From assembly GCA_033182465.1 (NCBI GenBank), contig CP137320.1, positions 620,001 to 684,000 on the forward strand: DNA of 64,000 bases, given 5' to 3'. This document shows, in pieces, positions 1-10,964 of this stretch (position 1 is its first letter; each line of letters starts with the position of its first letter). The position numbers and the translations under genes are program-made. Origin of the DNA: Sanghuangporus weigelae (Eukaryota; Basidiomycota; Agaricomycetes; Hymenochaetales; Hymenochaetaceae). The notes under the pieces are model-generated. The model was given only the letters and a program-made list of their open reading frames with translations. It did no database searches and was not told where the DNA came from.

Positions 1-68
1 AAGCCAGCTTGAGAGGTTGGATGGACCTTGACCGACTCAGATATCGTAGTAAACGGTGTCGATGACAT
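1..68 (-). CDS. N-terminus of a third methyltransferase paralogue (cut by window edge)
   Basis: Reading leftward from an ATG at 68-66, the minus strand encodes about 22 residues beginning MSSTPFTTISESVKVHPTSQ and ending in AGF at the window edge. This matches the start of the methyltransferase copy at 369-1472 (MSSTQSATTSESGKVHPTSQ) almost residue for residue, and more loosely the intact gene at 56914. It is therefore the first exon of another member of the same family, arranged as a direct tandem repeat of the copy to its right. Only the N-terminus is visible, so whether the rest is intact cannot be judged. The 300 bases between it and the next copy hold its promoter; a TATATA-like stretch lies near 169-175. 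Confidence 0.6.
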   Translation of the reverse strand, partial: MSSTPFTTISESVKVHPTSQAG

Positions 69-368
69 GGTGGTTGATTAGTGACTATGCGACTTTCAGT
101 TTAAATCAAGATCACAGCCGGCGGCATCGTCACATAAGTAGATCCCACGGTACCAAGAAGGGGACTAGTATATAGTAATCCAGGCCTGATTCTATTAGGG
201 CCTCGTGTACAGCATTAATTTTCGCAGTTCACATTACGGTAATATTCAAATTGCATCCGAAGCTGCGATCAAAATAATACCAATATTACCGATTTGGCTG
301 CAAAGATTCAACCTCAGATCCCAGTTAGTACTGTACTATCAGTTGATCTGGTCTGTCGCATCACTATG

Positions 369-1472
369 CTACTTTCCGTCCTTGCGAAGGCGGCGGAAAG
401 TTACAAGTAGAGTTACGAAGGGAGCCTCAAGAATCCCCTGCTGCGCGTCCGCCCAGACGAGTCCGTCTCCGCGGTCAATTATAGTTCTAATTCCATCCTT
501 TATCTTTTCCTTCTCGTCGTCCGGAAGCATTGCGACGCCACTCAAAGTCATGTAGAAAGCGATGGTGTTATCGAGAGTCCGGTGCTCAACGTAAGGGACT
601 ATATTCTTTTCGGCTGCAGAGAAGTTCTCTGTGTATTGCGGTAGATTGAAAATGCGTGTCCACTGAAATCTTCCTTCCTTACTGCTCGGCGAATTGACTT
701 GAAACGGCAAGCAAAGTTCGGTTACCTGCTTCGCCCATGCGACACTGGAAATATAGTATGATTTAACGTTCCAAGGCTCAAGCGCATAAAATATGAACAC
801 ATACTTGTCGGAATCGTCCATGACCCACACGAGACAGATTCACCGTCGGGTTTGAGAATACGAATGAATTCCTGTGTTGCGGCTTCAAGATCTTGGCACC
901 AGTGGAATGTCTTTTATCAGGGCGTCAATGAGACCACTAGGAGAATATTTCAGGCAAATAATGTACCGTTGCAATGACGATCAAATCCGCCCAGTGGTCC
1001 GGTACACCAGTGGTATATCAAAAGTGCCTTCAGACAAGCTGACTCTTGGGTCGTCAACCGTCCTCGAGAACACAGCACGCATTCCCTCATTCGTTTCTAT
1101 ACACTTCAATTCTTTGAAACTTTGCTTCCATTCGGGATGTGCTAACAGAGCGTGAGTAAATTTCCCGCTTCCACATCCAATTCTAAATCGCGTACAGAGT
1201 GTTTGAGCATATTCATATTCGATCTTCAAACCGCTTACTCGACAACATTAAGATCGCTCTTTCCCACTGCGAACTTCCGGATAAACGAGAGTACTTCCGG
1301 CGGGGTCAATTATGAATTTTCGTGTCTAATACTTAGAAGTGAGGAACGTCGAAGTGAGGAACGTCGTCACATACGAATCGTATAATTCAGCTTTCTCCTG
1401 ACCAAAGCCAACTTGAGACGTGGGATGGACCTTTCCCGACTCAGATGTTGTAGCAGACTGCGTAGACGACAT
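369..1472 (-). pseudogene. Broken SAM-dependent methyltransferase (class I, Methyltransf_11 type)
   Basis: This copy can be aligned exon by exon with the intact paralogue at 56914-57995: start MSSTQS, a GT..AG intron after LYDS, the glycine-rich SAM loop (IGCGSGKFTHALLAHPEW, on the 981-1196 exon), then FHWCQDLEAATQEF and a C-terminal exon at 369-800. Three lesions are visible against the paralogue. A TAC-to-TAA stop lies early in exon 2, just before the PPEVLSFIRK stretch. A one-base loss follows GTFD (about 1005). A second one-base loss lies just before LVWVMDDSDK (about 830). The stop codon and the intron positions are otherwise kept, so decay looks recent. The alternative is several sequencing errors, which is less likely because three independent changes are needed. 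The substrate is unknown. Confidence 0.75.
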
Positions 1473-3241
1473 GGTGGTTGTTAAGCGACTACGGAGCTTT
1501 CACGTCATAACACAGCGCCGGAGGCATCATCAGGTAAGATTCATCGATAGATCTTACCTGATATATTATTATTATACGAACCGATGCTCCCTACTTCACT
1601 TCCCAGCAAACTTAGCATATCGTCATCGGCGAAAGGCAGACAAGCAGACAAGCTATCCCGTCTACTTATTTGGGGCCAATTCTTTCTAAAGGAATTGAAT
1701 CGGACTCGAGCCTCGTGCATAGCAGCTCGTAACCATGAAGAGAAATGAGTCAGTAGGCGCCGATGTGAACGAGATTCACCCACCTCTCAGTCACAATGTC
1801 CTCGCTTTGTCTTCTCGAGTCCTCAAGTATAGTGCAGCCTCGCGAACAGCCGCAGCATTTCCCCTGGATCTTACATCCCCCTCATCCAGTTCATCCATAA
1901 GATGGAAACAAACAGCACCAGCGAGAAGAGGTCTATCTCAGCCGAGTTTTGTCACATCATACTGACGGCGCTCCGGAATCCACAAGACTGCATTACCGCT
2001 GTTAGATGGAGCTGTTCGTCCAGGGCGAAGTTAGATGCTTGTTCTGCTGTATGACAGGCAGAAAGAAAAGCGAGTTGGCTTCGGGTAGACGAGCCCGAGC
2101 GATGCCGGGTAAAGTCAACCCACCGCCGACTTGAAGGATGGTTCCAGATTCAAGCTCCCATGGCACGCGAAATGTACCCGTTCCAGTTTATGAAGGGACC
2201 TCAAGACCTCATCAAGATTGGCACCATGGTCTATGAGACATATGCTGACGTACCAATATTTGAGTAGAGTATCACGTCCTTTCTTCGACCATGGAAGGTT
2301 TGTACCATCTATAAAATATAGATTCTCAGTTTCATTGTGTATCTTTTATCGTCGCAGCAGATGGTCCTGGACTCCTAAAAATGCGCATTTGAAGCTTTCA
2401 AATCCTCTATGCCTCTCTGTCGTACGAGTCTCTCGACAAGGATTTGCGCGAGATAAAACAAGGTAAGAGCCTCCAACATTCGGGATTTCCTTGTGTCGAA
2501 AGTCAAGTGTAGTGTGCTCGAGAGTGATTGGCATACTAAGGACCTTCTGCATCCAATAAAGCCACAGACGAAGGAATCTGAGTGTCGTTGAGCTGGTCTG
2601 ACGTCACGTTAATGATTTGGAACCAATGCGTAAGGAAACACGAAGATATTAGTCTTCCAACTCAAGATTATAAATTGATGGATTACCAGATATCGAAGCT
2701 GTTTCTGTCTGTACAGCTTCCTAGCATGGGAGTCCAAGGCAAGTTGATGACAGCATGACGGAATCTAGCGAGGGAGGCAGTGATAGGAGACCGATTTTAC
2801 GAAAAGGAGACTTCAGCGGACGATAGGACTATAATAACCGGGTGTCTGAAAGATATATTCAACGAAAGATCTCGCTGAGTACTTGTTGATGATTGATGTT
2901 AGAGGAGCTCAGCAGAGATGTTTCTCTAGCCGAGATGGAAGAAAGAGCTGAACGCGGAGTCTGAAATATTGATGAGTCATAACACGTCGTTTCCGTTCCT
3001 GGTGACTTTCATTCCTCTAACTCACTGATGACCGCAGCTCAGAACCTTTCCTAGTCCCATGAAATTCGCGATCTTATGGACCAGGCGCTGGTTTGGACTC
3101 ACCGTGTCTTCCAGGCTTTCTACACGAGTATATACACCGTCAAACCCGGTCACGCGCACCTGAGGAGCCTGGGATTCTGATTCAGTGTGAACTTGGGTTC
3201 TTTTCCCAAGATTGTATCTTTAGCTATCAGTTGATATCAGC
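1473..3241. other. Gene-poor stretch between methyltransferase relic and HTD2-like gene
   Basis: No gene is recognised in 1.77 kb. The first 280 bases are the upstream region of the methyltransferase relic and share a motif (GCCTCGTGCATAGCAGC at about 1717) with the upstream region of the tandem copy at about 202, so the promoter was duplicated with the gene. Further right, a possible exon at about 2132-2264 (contains MYPFQFMKGPQDLIKIG) is followed by a GTAGAG donor-like site, a CGTCGCAG acceptor-like site near 2357 and a second open stretch up to a GTAAGA donor-like site at 2462. These could be remains of an unrelated gene, but I do not recognise the family. Confidence 0.4.
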
Positions 3242-4357
3242 ATGCCGCTCCTTTCAAAGTATGCGACCTGCTTGTTGCGCCCTGTGTCCTGGTGCGCGGG
3301 TGCAAGGTACAATTCAGTAGCGGCAGTATCGGAAACAGATGAAACAGCGCTAGATAAATGGATATGGAACACCCGCGGTACCGTGATTCACTATGACGAT
3401 GAAATCTCTCGAACGAAGGTCCGAGATCTCTACTATACGCTTCCAACTCGCGACCCGGCACAACTACCGCCACGAAATGCATCGATCTCTCCTTTACACT
3501 GCCTGGCTTTCTTCCATCCTCGCTTACCTGAAGAACAACTCGGAGCAGACTTGACAGAGACACATTTCTGTCCTCCCGCACCTTTTGGCGCTCGCCGCAT
3601 GTGGGTTGGCGGATCATTCCATTTCCCGAACGGCAGTAATCAAAGTCTACACATGGGTAGCGAGGCTCTCGCGGCTGTCTCTGTCTCCAAAGTTGAGAAG
3701 AAAGGTTTTGACAAGGGATCCCCGACGGTATTCATGCACAAAGATGTTTATTATAAGCACCAGCTCGGTGACGATCCTGTCGTTAAGGAGAGACGAATCC
3801 ATGCGTACCTGATTGAGGAAGCGCATCCAAGTGGACGAATACGTGAAGGTGACTACTACTCATCACGACATGCCTCGGATAAGCGTAACAGACCTTTTCT
3901 CACCAAAATTCCCTAACGTAGTGACTGGTCTTCCAAAACCTCAATTCATTTATACCTGGATACCTACTGCTACGACGCTTTTCCGTTTCTCCGCACTGAT
4001 GTGGAACGCTCACCTTATTCATCTCGACCGGGAGTATACCCGTAAAAGGGAAGGATATCCCGGTGAGCATCCAGCAAAAAAATGATAAAAGGTATGCTTC
4101 CTCCGAACCCTGAATTGCCTACAGATTTGCTTGTCCATGGTCCACTCACTGCACTAATGCTTGTGGAAGCGTTGCTACATAACGGATACAAAGGCCGAAT
4201 CAATAATTTTGAATATCGTGCTCGCAACCCGGTATATGTTAACCGAAACCAACATATTCATGGCGCGATCGACGCGAACAAAGGCAAAGGGACGTTATGG
4301 ACGGAAGATGATGACGGTGTAGTTGGAATGACTGGATCCGTCGATCTGGAAGCATGA
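3242..4357 (+). CDS. HTD2: HTD2-like 3-hydroxyacyl-thioester dehydratase, left copy
   Basis: Exons 3242-3848, 3922-4062 and 4125-4357 join in frame to a 326-residue protein. Family knowledge: HTD2 is the mitochondrial type 2 3-hydroxyacyl-thioester dehydratase of fatty acid synthesis, with a hot-dog (MaoC/FAS1-dehydratase) fold. Visible support: an arginine- and serine-containing, acid-poor N-terminus (MPLLSKYATCLLRP) suited to mitochondrial import; a conserved block with FFHP, FCPPAPF and RRMWVGG (about residues 95-130); and the C-terminal hot-dog segment with LFRFSALMWNAHLIHLD followed by LVHGPLTALML. The first intron (GTGACT..CTAACGTAG) and second intron (GTGAGC..TACAG) sit at exactly the same phase as in the second copy at 58180-59332, which fixes the model. 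The reading frame is intact, in contrast to the adjacent methyltransferase. It could instead act on another acyl-CoA (a mesaconyl-CoA hydratase-like role). Confidence 0.85.
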
Positions 4358-4862
4358 TGTCCAGATGGTTGAATCGCAGAGGATTGTCCAACGGCGATTG
4401 AGAGACGCGGAGTGACTCATGATCATTAGTTCTCGAACTGCGATTCTCACTGGGTTGATAGAATGAACAAAATCGCAACCTCATCGATATTAATCCTCTA
4501 GTGTTGAGGAATCGCCGAGTGTGGACACAGACCTGCCATGTTTGTACTGAGTTTCATGCGGAGACTGAAACTTCTTGTTTGTTGGCGTTCCTTCGTTTTC
4601 GCCAAGATTTTTCCTTCACCAGCTCGCATTCAAGACAGCCTCCCGATTCCAGTATTGTTTCTGGATGCAACGTTCGAGGACGAAATTGCCTCATTTCCCG
4701 CTTTCAAGCTTTTAAATTTCAATTTCTTCGCTGAAGGATGACGCTTGTTTAGGTCTGGACAAGCGCAAACTCTACTGCTCGTTGCATTTATCCTCAAGGT
4801 TGCACGATCTCAAGGTGCCGAGAATTCTATAAACGACGAGAACAAAAATTGTTTCCTTACCT
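4358..4862. other. Convergent intergenic region
   Basis: About 500 bases between the 3' ends of the HTD2-like gene (plus) and the MATE gene (minus). Nothing coding is recognised; it should hold both polyadenylation regions. Confidence 0.5.
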
Positions 4863-6816
4863 TTAGTCTCCATTAATTCGCTCTCCTGCGATCTGGGTCT
4901 CATACCTTCTTCTCGCTTCATCGTCATCCTTGTTCCTCTCTATGCCGTGCTGCACTTCTTTCTCCCAATCCGTTCCAAGCCAGACGACGCCGTACAGACC
5001 AATCCCAACAATGAACAGAGCCACAACTTGACCTACGAACAGCAAGTCAGAGGCTCTTCTGCTCGTTTCCTTCAACCAAGCCCACCTATCCAAAGACCTT
5101 GGAGGCCCATATGCGTGCGGGAACTGAAGGCAAGTGCGATACCCATAGGCAACGCGAGGACATAGTATGCAGCAAGATTGAAGAAGGCACCAATGTGCTG
5201 GCGACCTATTCGTGAGTAATTATTAGATTCATTCATGCAAGATTTAGCGAGTTGAAGCACCTAATCCGCGTAGAACGCCTCCGCATGAACCTGCTAATCC
5301 GTCTGCGACCTTTGCATCTTTAGCAATAGAGTATATGCAGCCGACATTTCACCAAAGCACGTACCTGGAATGACGCAACGAGTGGCATCACTTTACTGAC
5401 GAGCCTCACGACCTCTACATCGTCGCTAAACAGGTAACCGTAAATGTCTTTGGCAGCCAGCATAGCGCTCATAACTATTGCTCCAACTACTGCACTCAGC
5501 AGGGCAGATGCATGTCCGGCGTGTTTGGCACCTATCGCAGAGCGAGCACCTATCAGATTACCTACACGAGCGGAGGCTGCAACGCCGATGCCAAAGGGGA
5601 GAGTATTGAGGACTGCGTTATGCGCGTAGGTACGTCATAATAGCGTGTGTAGGTTGAACTCACTCTGGTCTGTCGTCATTATTACAGACTGAGCAGCAAG
5701 GGATAACGCTCCGAGTCTCCCTGCTGCCAGCGCAACGATCTCAAAGGCAGCCCTGACTAGAACTGAGCAAGAGTATTCATAAGATCCGAGAACATGCATA
5801 CCACTCGGTTCCAACCATTAAAATTCCAGGCAAGGCAAGCTTCAGGAACCTGCGTATACCGGCAAGATCAAGAGCTTCCCTTAACCGGAAACCTCCCCAT
5901 GTTTCGTTTTGCTTGTGCTGCGGAGAGAGCACAGTCAATATGACAAGAATCATAAACGCGAGCCAATATGTCATGGAGAGAGCTAGTGGAGATCCAAGAA
6001 GACGGAGGGGTGTATGATGCACAAAGAGGATATTTAGTGCGAGATTAACTGGGGAAACGATAACAAGTGCGAGCGTCGAAAGGCGCATTATTCCTGTGTC
6101 CCAGGTAAACATTAATACGCTATCTGAATCTAGAATGACTACCTTGGCATTGAAGATATTTCTTAAGGCTCTCGAATGCAATATATCCCGGCGCTCCGAT
6201 GATTAGAATGCGAAGAACGCTTTGTACGTCACGACTGAGACGTTCTTCTTGTCCGAGCACCAAAAGGACGGGTTCGATGAACGTCCAAAGCACGCCGACC
6301 GGGATGAATAGAGCCCACAGAACGACAAGGCACCGCTGAAAATGAAGCGAGACATCTGAAGCTCTGCTTCCACCTGTAAAAGCTTGGGAGCCAAAAGTAT
6401 CGAGTGCAGTGGTCCCACCAAGCGCGATGCACCAGCCTACAATGACAGATCTTCGCTGTGGGATCAAAAGACTCTTTTCTATTTTTAGAACGGAGTGGAC
6501 TCGCCTGTGACAAAGGCGAGCATGTACGAAAAGGCGATGGCGGAGAGCTCCTCTGGCCCTAGTCGACCGGCGACGAGTACTGCGACTGTCTGGATTGAGT
6601 TTTGAAGGATGTATGACAGGATTACTTTGCTGAATGTCAGCTTTCCTGGTTATATCTGATATGCACCGTGGGCATACCTGGTATTGAGTCAACGAAAAGA
6701 GAGATCACCAACTTTGCGGTGAAGTCGCTCTTCTGAGTCTGAGCGATGTGACATTCAGAAATCTCCTCGTCGGGATCAACTCTGAATCGCGGAGAAAGTA
6801 GCGGATCTGTTTCCAT
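4863..6816 (-). CDS. MATE family multidrug/toxin extrusion transporter
   Basis: Nine exons on the minus strand give a protein of roughly 500 residues with the alternating hydrophobic segments of a MATE antiporter. It begins [11 protein letters not shown] and runs through [115 protein letters not shown] and a last pair of membrane helices before a charged tail ([20 protein letters not shown]). MATE proteins exchange drugs or metabolites for protons or sodium at the plasma or vacuolar membrane; the fungal relatives include ERC1. The ATG at 6816 is the first in frame; upstream codons reach a stop without another ATG. The second intron (6504-6437) starts GCGAGT rather than GT. No frameshift or stop interrupts the model. 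Confidence 0.88.
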
Positions 6817-7663
6817 CGGTGACAACGTTTCAACGATTGTAGCAGACGAAGGGGATTCAGTAACTCGGAGACAAGCACTCCAACAGTATGCTTTTCAGAA
6901 TCCATCTCACTCCGCTTCACTGTTATCCTATCTCGTTATCGCCGATAGCGAGATAGCTATTCCGCTTTCACGAAAATTTTCAACACTCCAACTCGTTCAT
7001 TCGGTCCGGACTTAACAGTAAGATTCATTCCAAGCGACAACGAGGCTGGAGTTCTTCATCAGCGCTGTGCTGGTTAAAGCCAAATACTCTCGCCTGGGCA
7101 CCTCATGGCCAGTCCTGCTCCCACGTCTGGACTCTCCTTGTCCAATTGCCAGAGGAGAGGTTATTGCGGTCCGTCAATGTGGCCGGTTTTCTTGATGAAG
7201 AATGGGTTCGTTTGGCCTCATGGGCGCAGCGTTCCCAGTTCCTTCAGTAATCCTGGTCATGAGTTCATGGTGGGCTTGGGCGGGCATATGCTCTTCCCCT
7301 CAAGAAAGGACGATTCACCTCGATGAGGTCATATCAGTGTCTGGTGTTTACGAAACCAGCAGTCAAATCCACCGTCAAGCTCGGAGTCTTCGATGGTTAT
7401 CGATAAATGCCGGTCTGCGAACCATTGTCAGGCTACCGGTCATTTAAAAGTCGACTGCACGAGGCCGAATTCTGTAATGCGATGTGATTCTATGGCGAAA
7501 TCGCTTTCAAAAATTGTTTTACCTGTGCATTCTAGAGGTTTTTGGCATTTACTCGCCGTCTTATCTGCCGAACGAATCTCGTCTTATCTCCAGTACTTAA
7601 TCACTCGGTCTTAGGACTGCCCCCCACAATTTTGAGTCGTTTCCCTAGAACGATTAAACTGAA
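6817..7663. promoter_or_regulatory. Divergent intergenic region, MATE and agmatinase promoters
   Basis: About 850 bases separate the start codons of the MATE gene (minus) and the agmatinase gene (plus), so both promoters should lie here. Open frames exist around 7105-7450 but show no recognisable protein family and no convincing splice structure; I treat them as non-coding. Confidence 0.4.
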
Positions 7664-9227
7664 ATGATGCTCAACGTCTTCAAGGCTCTTCTTGTCCTCG
7701 CAGTCCTCTTCGCCGTTGCGAACTCGCATGAAGACCATGATGAAGACCAGATACCTTTGGGCTATATCAAATATCCCTATCAGGCGTCGTATCGCTTGAA
7801 AGATACAGGTACTCAAATGTCTTACACTGCATAAGATATGATGTGATAATTAACAGACAGCACTGTAATCCTACCATCCTCAGTGACTGCTGATTCCATT
7901 TTCTCTGGGATCACGACGTTCGCTAAGCTGCCCTGGGTACAATGCTTCGGCCCCGGAAAGGATGTCCCCTTCGACATAGCCTTCCTCGGTGCACCTTTCG
8001 ACACCGGTACATCATACCGCCCCGGTGCACGCTTCGGGCCTGCGGGTATCCGCGCGGGATCGCGCCGCTTGACGCTATACGGAGGGTACAACGTCCCGCT
8101 CGCAGTCAACCCGTTCGAGAATCTGACGATCGTCGATTGTGGTGACATACCAGTCACGCCGTACGATAATGCGTTCGCGATACAGCAGATCGAGGAGGGC
8201 CATAAGACGCTCCTGCATCGCGCTCCTGCGACGAAACTCGGGAGGGATCCTATTTCTGGTGGAGAACTCGTCACGCTTGCGGCTGACGGGAAAGAACATC
8301 CAAGGATTATTACACTCGGTGGAGACCATACGATCGTACTCCCGCTTCTGCGGTCAATCCACTCTGCGTATGGAGCAGTTTCGGTCATCCATTTCGACTC
8401 GCACCTCGATACGTGGAAGCCGTCCGTCTTTGGTGGAGCGCCAAGTGCCCAAGCTGAGATTAATCACGGAACGTACTTCTATTGGGCGAGCAAGGAGGGG
8501 CTGATTAAGAACGGATCGTCAATTGCAAGTGTCTTCGTTCTGATTCTTTCCTCTTTTGCTTTGTACCCCGTCAATGTGAAGACTTGTGATCCTAGTTTAT
8601 CCTTTTTATCTAGCACGGTGCGATCCGGACGACACTCTCTGGTCTTGCGGATTACGAAAATGATGACGAGAGCGGTTTCCAGCGAATCGAAGCTCGCGAG
8701 ATTGATACCATCGGTAGGTATTCGTGATCTCTTTGGTTGATTTCCTAAAATTTATTCGGTGACATCCTTGAAGGTACGGACGGTATCATAAAGAAAATCC
8801 GCGAAACAGTCGGTGACAAACCCGTCTACCTGTCCATCGATGTAAGCAGCAGAAATTTCAACCAGCTATTTATCTATTTATACTTACCCTCGGTGTAGAT
8901 TGACTCCATCGATCCCGCTTTTGCCCCTGCGACGGGCACGCCAGAGACAGGTGGTTGGTCGACACGCGAGCTCCGTACGATCCTGCGCGGGCTGGACGGT
9001 CTGAAGATTATCTCTGCGGATATTGTCGAGGTCGCACCTGCGTATGACACGAATGCGGAGCTTACGACTATGGCTGCCGCGGATGTAAGTCATATATATC
9101 TTGCGCCGTCTTCTCGCACTGAGATCGACTGATATGGGATATGTAGGTGCTGTTTGAGGTGCTGAGCGTGATGGCTAAAACACCTCTTGGTAAGGTTGCC
9201 AATTCGTCTTCCGTCGAGGACGCGTAA
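7664..9227 (+). CDS. Secreted agmatinase (arginase superfamily)
   Basis: Six exons (7664-7808, 7884-8524, 8614-8713, 8774-8841, 8899-9084, 9147-9227) join to 406 residues. Agmatinases hydrolyse agmatine to putrescine and urea with two Mn ions. The metal-binding signatures are all present: [14 protein letters not shown] and [19 protein letters not shown]. The N-terminus [20 protein letters not shown] is a classic signal peptide, so the enzyme should enter the secretory pathway rather than stay cytosolic; this is known for fungal agmatinase-1-type proteins. Intron 2 (8525-8613) has a GC donor (GCAAGT) and a TTATCTAG acceptor. Using it places a histidine directly before GAIRTTLSG, as the family requires, and no GT donor nearby does so in frame. 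Confidence 0.92.
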
Positions 9228-9806
9228 GCATGGGAATGTTGCCGCCTTCATGGCGTGAAAGGTAAATCAAAGATTCTTGCATAACTTGTTCACTTTCCCA
9301 ATTGTATTCTTGCTCTTGTCTGTACGAGAGGCTGGTCCTGAGCTGAGAGTCTGGCCACCCATCATTTCTCTGTTTTATTTGCGTTTGTTTCTGTTGTTAC
9401 GTGAGAGCCAAGAATAAAGTTCAAGTATTTGAATATTCTCAACAACGATAACGCCCAATGACGCAACGAGGAGCAACAAAACCCGCGGTTCGAACTGATA
9501 GTAGCCTTAAAGAATGGCCGCAGGAAGAAAGCGGGCTCAGACGAGATGCAGACGAATACTTAGATACTGAGTCGTCGTCGTGGAAAGCGAGAGGTAAGGA
9601 CGCTGTTCGGGTAAGGCTGAGCGTTCTGGCTGGAACAAACTCGGATACTGTAATTAGTAGCCTGAGGCGATCGTGCCGCCCGCTTTGCAACCGAATCGAA
9701 TCAACACCAACTCCCCTTGCGACCAAACACAACTTGATCAGCTCTCTTTTCGTTCCTTTTTCGTTTCTCTTTCTCCTTCTCTACTACTTGCTCTCTTTCG
9801 ACGTTC

Positions 9807-10534
9807 ATGAGCTCGCGTGAGAACATGCATATGGGTATGGACGATGAGCCCCAGCCGCGCTCGTCAATAGAGAGCAGGTCAGTTCAGTGACCCTTACAAA
9901 CTCCGGAAGCAAAACAATGAGCTGGGGCTGATTGAGTGTTCTTGTGTTCGGTACATCGATACAGACGATCGAGGATGTCTCGCATGACGAGCAATAGTTT
10001 CAACATGGAGCAGCCGGAGGAGAGACCTTCAGTCCCCGCTGTCCCGCCGTCGCTACCTGAGACGAAGCTCGATCTGTCGTTTTCGATCGACCAGATCATC
10101 GGCGATATGAAGTTTGATGAAACGGATATTGACCCAAAGTGCGTTTCATTGCCCCTCTTCTTTCTACCCTCTTCTCTTTATATTCTTGCGTATTTTGTAC
10201 AAAGTAAAATCTCGCTTGAAACGGTTGCGAGTTGCTTACATTCTAACTCAAACTCACATACAATCTGTTTCACCTACTGACATATGACATTGCACGGGAC
10301 TACAGGAAGAAAGAACAGATGGAAAAGCGACAGTCGAACGTGATGAGGCTGACGGAGGAGAACGAGAAGCTGAATGCGGAGCTGAAAGCGATGAGCGAGC
10401 GGCTTGCTGCTGCTGAACGACGGACGCAGGCGATCTTGGCTGCGCGAGAACGAAAGGCGAGGCAGCAGCTGGAGCAGATAAATTCTTCGGAGGGCGGACA
10501 GCACCAGCAGCAAACATCGGCGCGCGCATTCTGA
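9807..10534 (+). CDS. Small coiled-coil protein of unknown function
   Basis: Exons 9807-9877, 9965-10138 and 10306-10534 give 157 residues. The N-terminal half is polar and Ser/Pro-rich (SSRENMHMGMDDEPQP, then PSVPAVPPSLPETKLDLSFS). The C-terminal half, from about residue 82 to 140, is a charged heptad-like helix containing MRLTEENEKLNAELKAMSER, predicted to form a coiled coil, and ends in a Gln-rich tail. The basic stretch ahead of the coil is short (KKKEQMEKRQSN), so a bZIP DNA-binding role is possible but not supported by the usual N-x7-R signature. I do not recognise the family. Its start is the first ATG of the exon and several more ATGs follow within 20 codons. Confidence 0.7.
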
Positions 10535-10964
10535 GCGTGTCGCGGTCGCGGTCGCAGCAGAACTAGTTACGGGTTGCTCTTTTTCTCGGATATTTCTTGG
10601 TATTTTCATTTTTTAATCTTTTTCTCTTTCTTTTTCCCCCGAGATGCATGCATGTCCATTTGACAATGATTCTCTGATGGATTATATACAAGCAATGAAA
10701 TGTACGAGTTAATTATACCCGAATGCTGTCTATACACCTCCTCTTATGTCAGATTCATACATAGTACATAAACAAAGTAATGCTCTGAAGGGTCGGCTCG
10801 GACCTACGCTCCAGTCCCCCACTGATCTCCCCCCTTCCCCCACTCTCATCCTTTCCTTTTTACCACCATCGTCTTCACGAGCGTCCGAGTCGATAACGAG
10901 CTCGATCCAGTTTCATCGCTATCGAGATTATTGAGCTCATCGACGCTTCAATACCTCCATCATC

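Noticed and set aside
6817-6825. MATE start three codons upstream of 6816
   Set aside because: The codon is TTG; the first in-frame ATG is at 6816.
7105-7450. Frames upstream of agmatinase, one with a hydrophobic run
   Set aside because: No family recognised and no start or splice context; lies in a divergent promoter region.
9458-9820. 120-codon plus-strand frame between agmatinase and the coiled-coil gene, with a GGTTCGA stretch like a tRNA B box
   Set aside because: No tRNA-like arms can be paired around it, and the frame is unlike any protein I know and runs into the next gene's 5' region.
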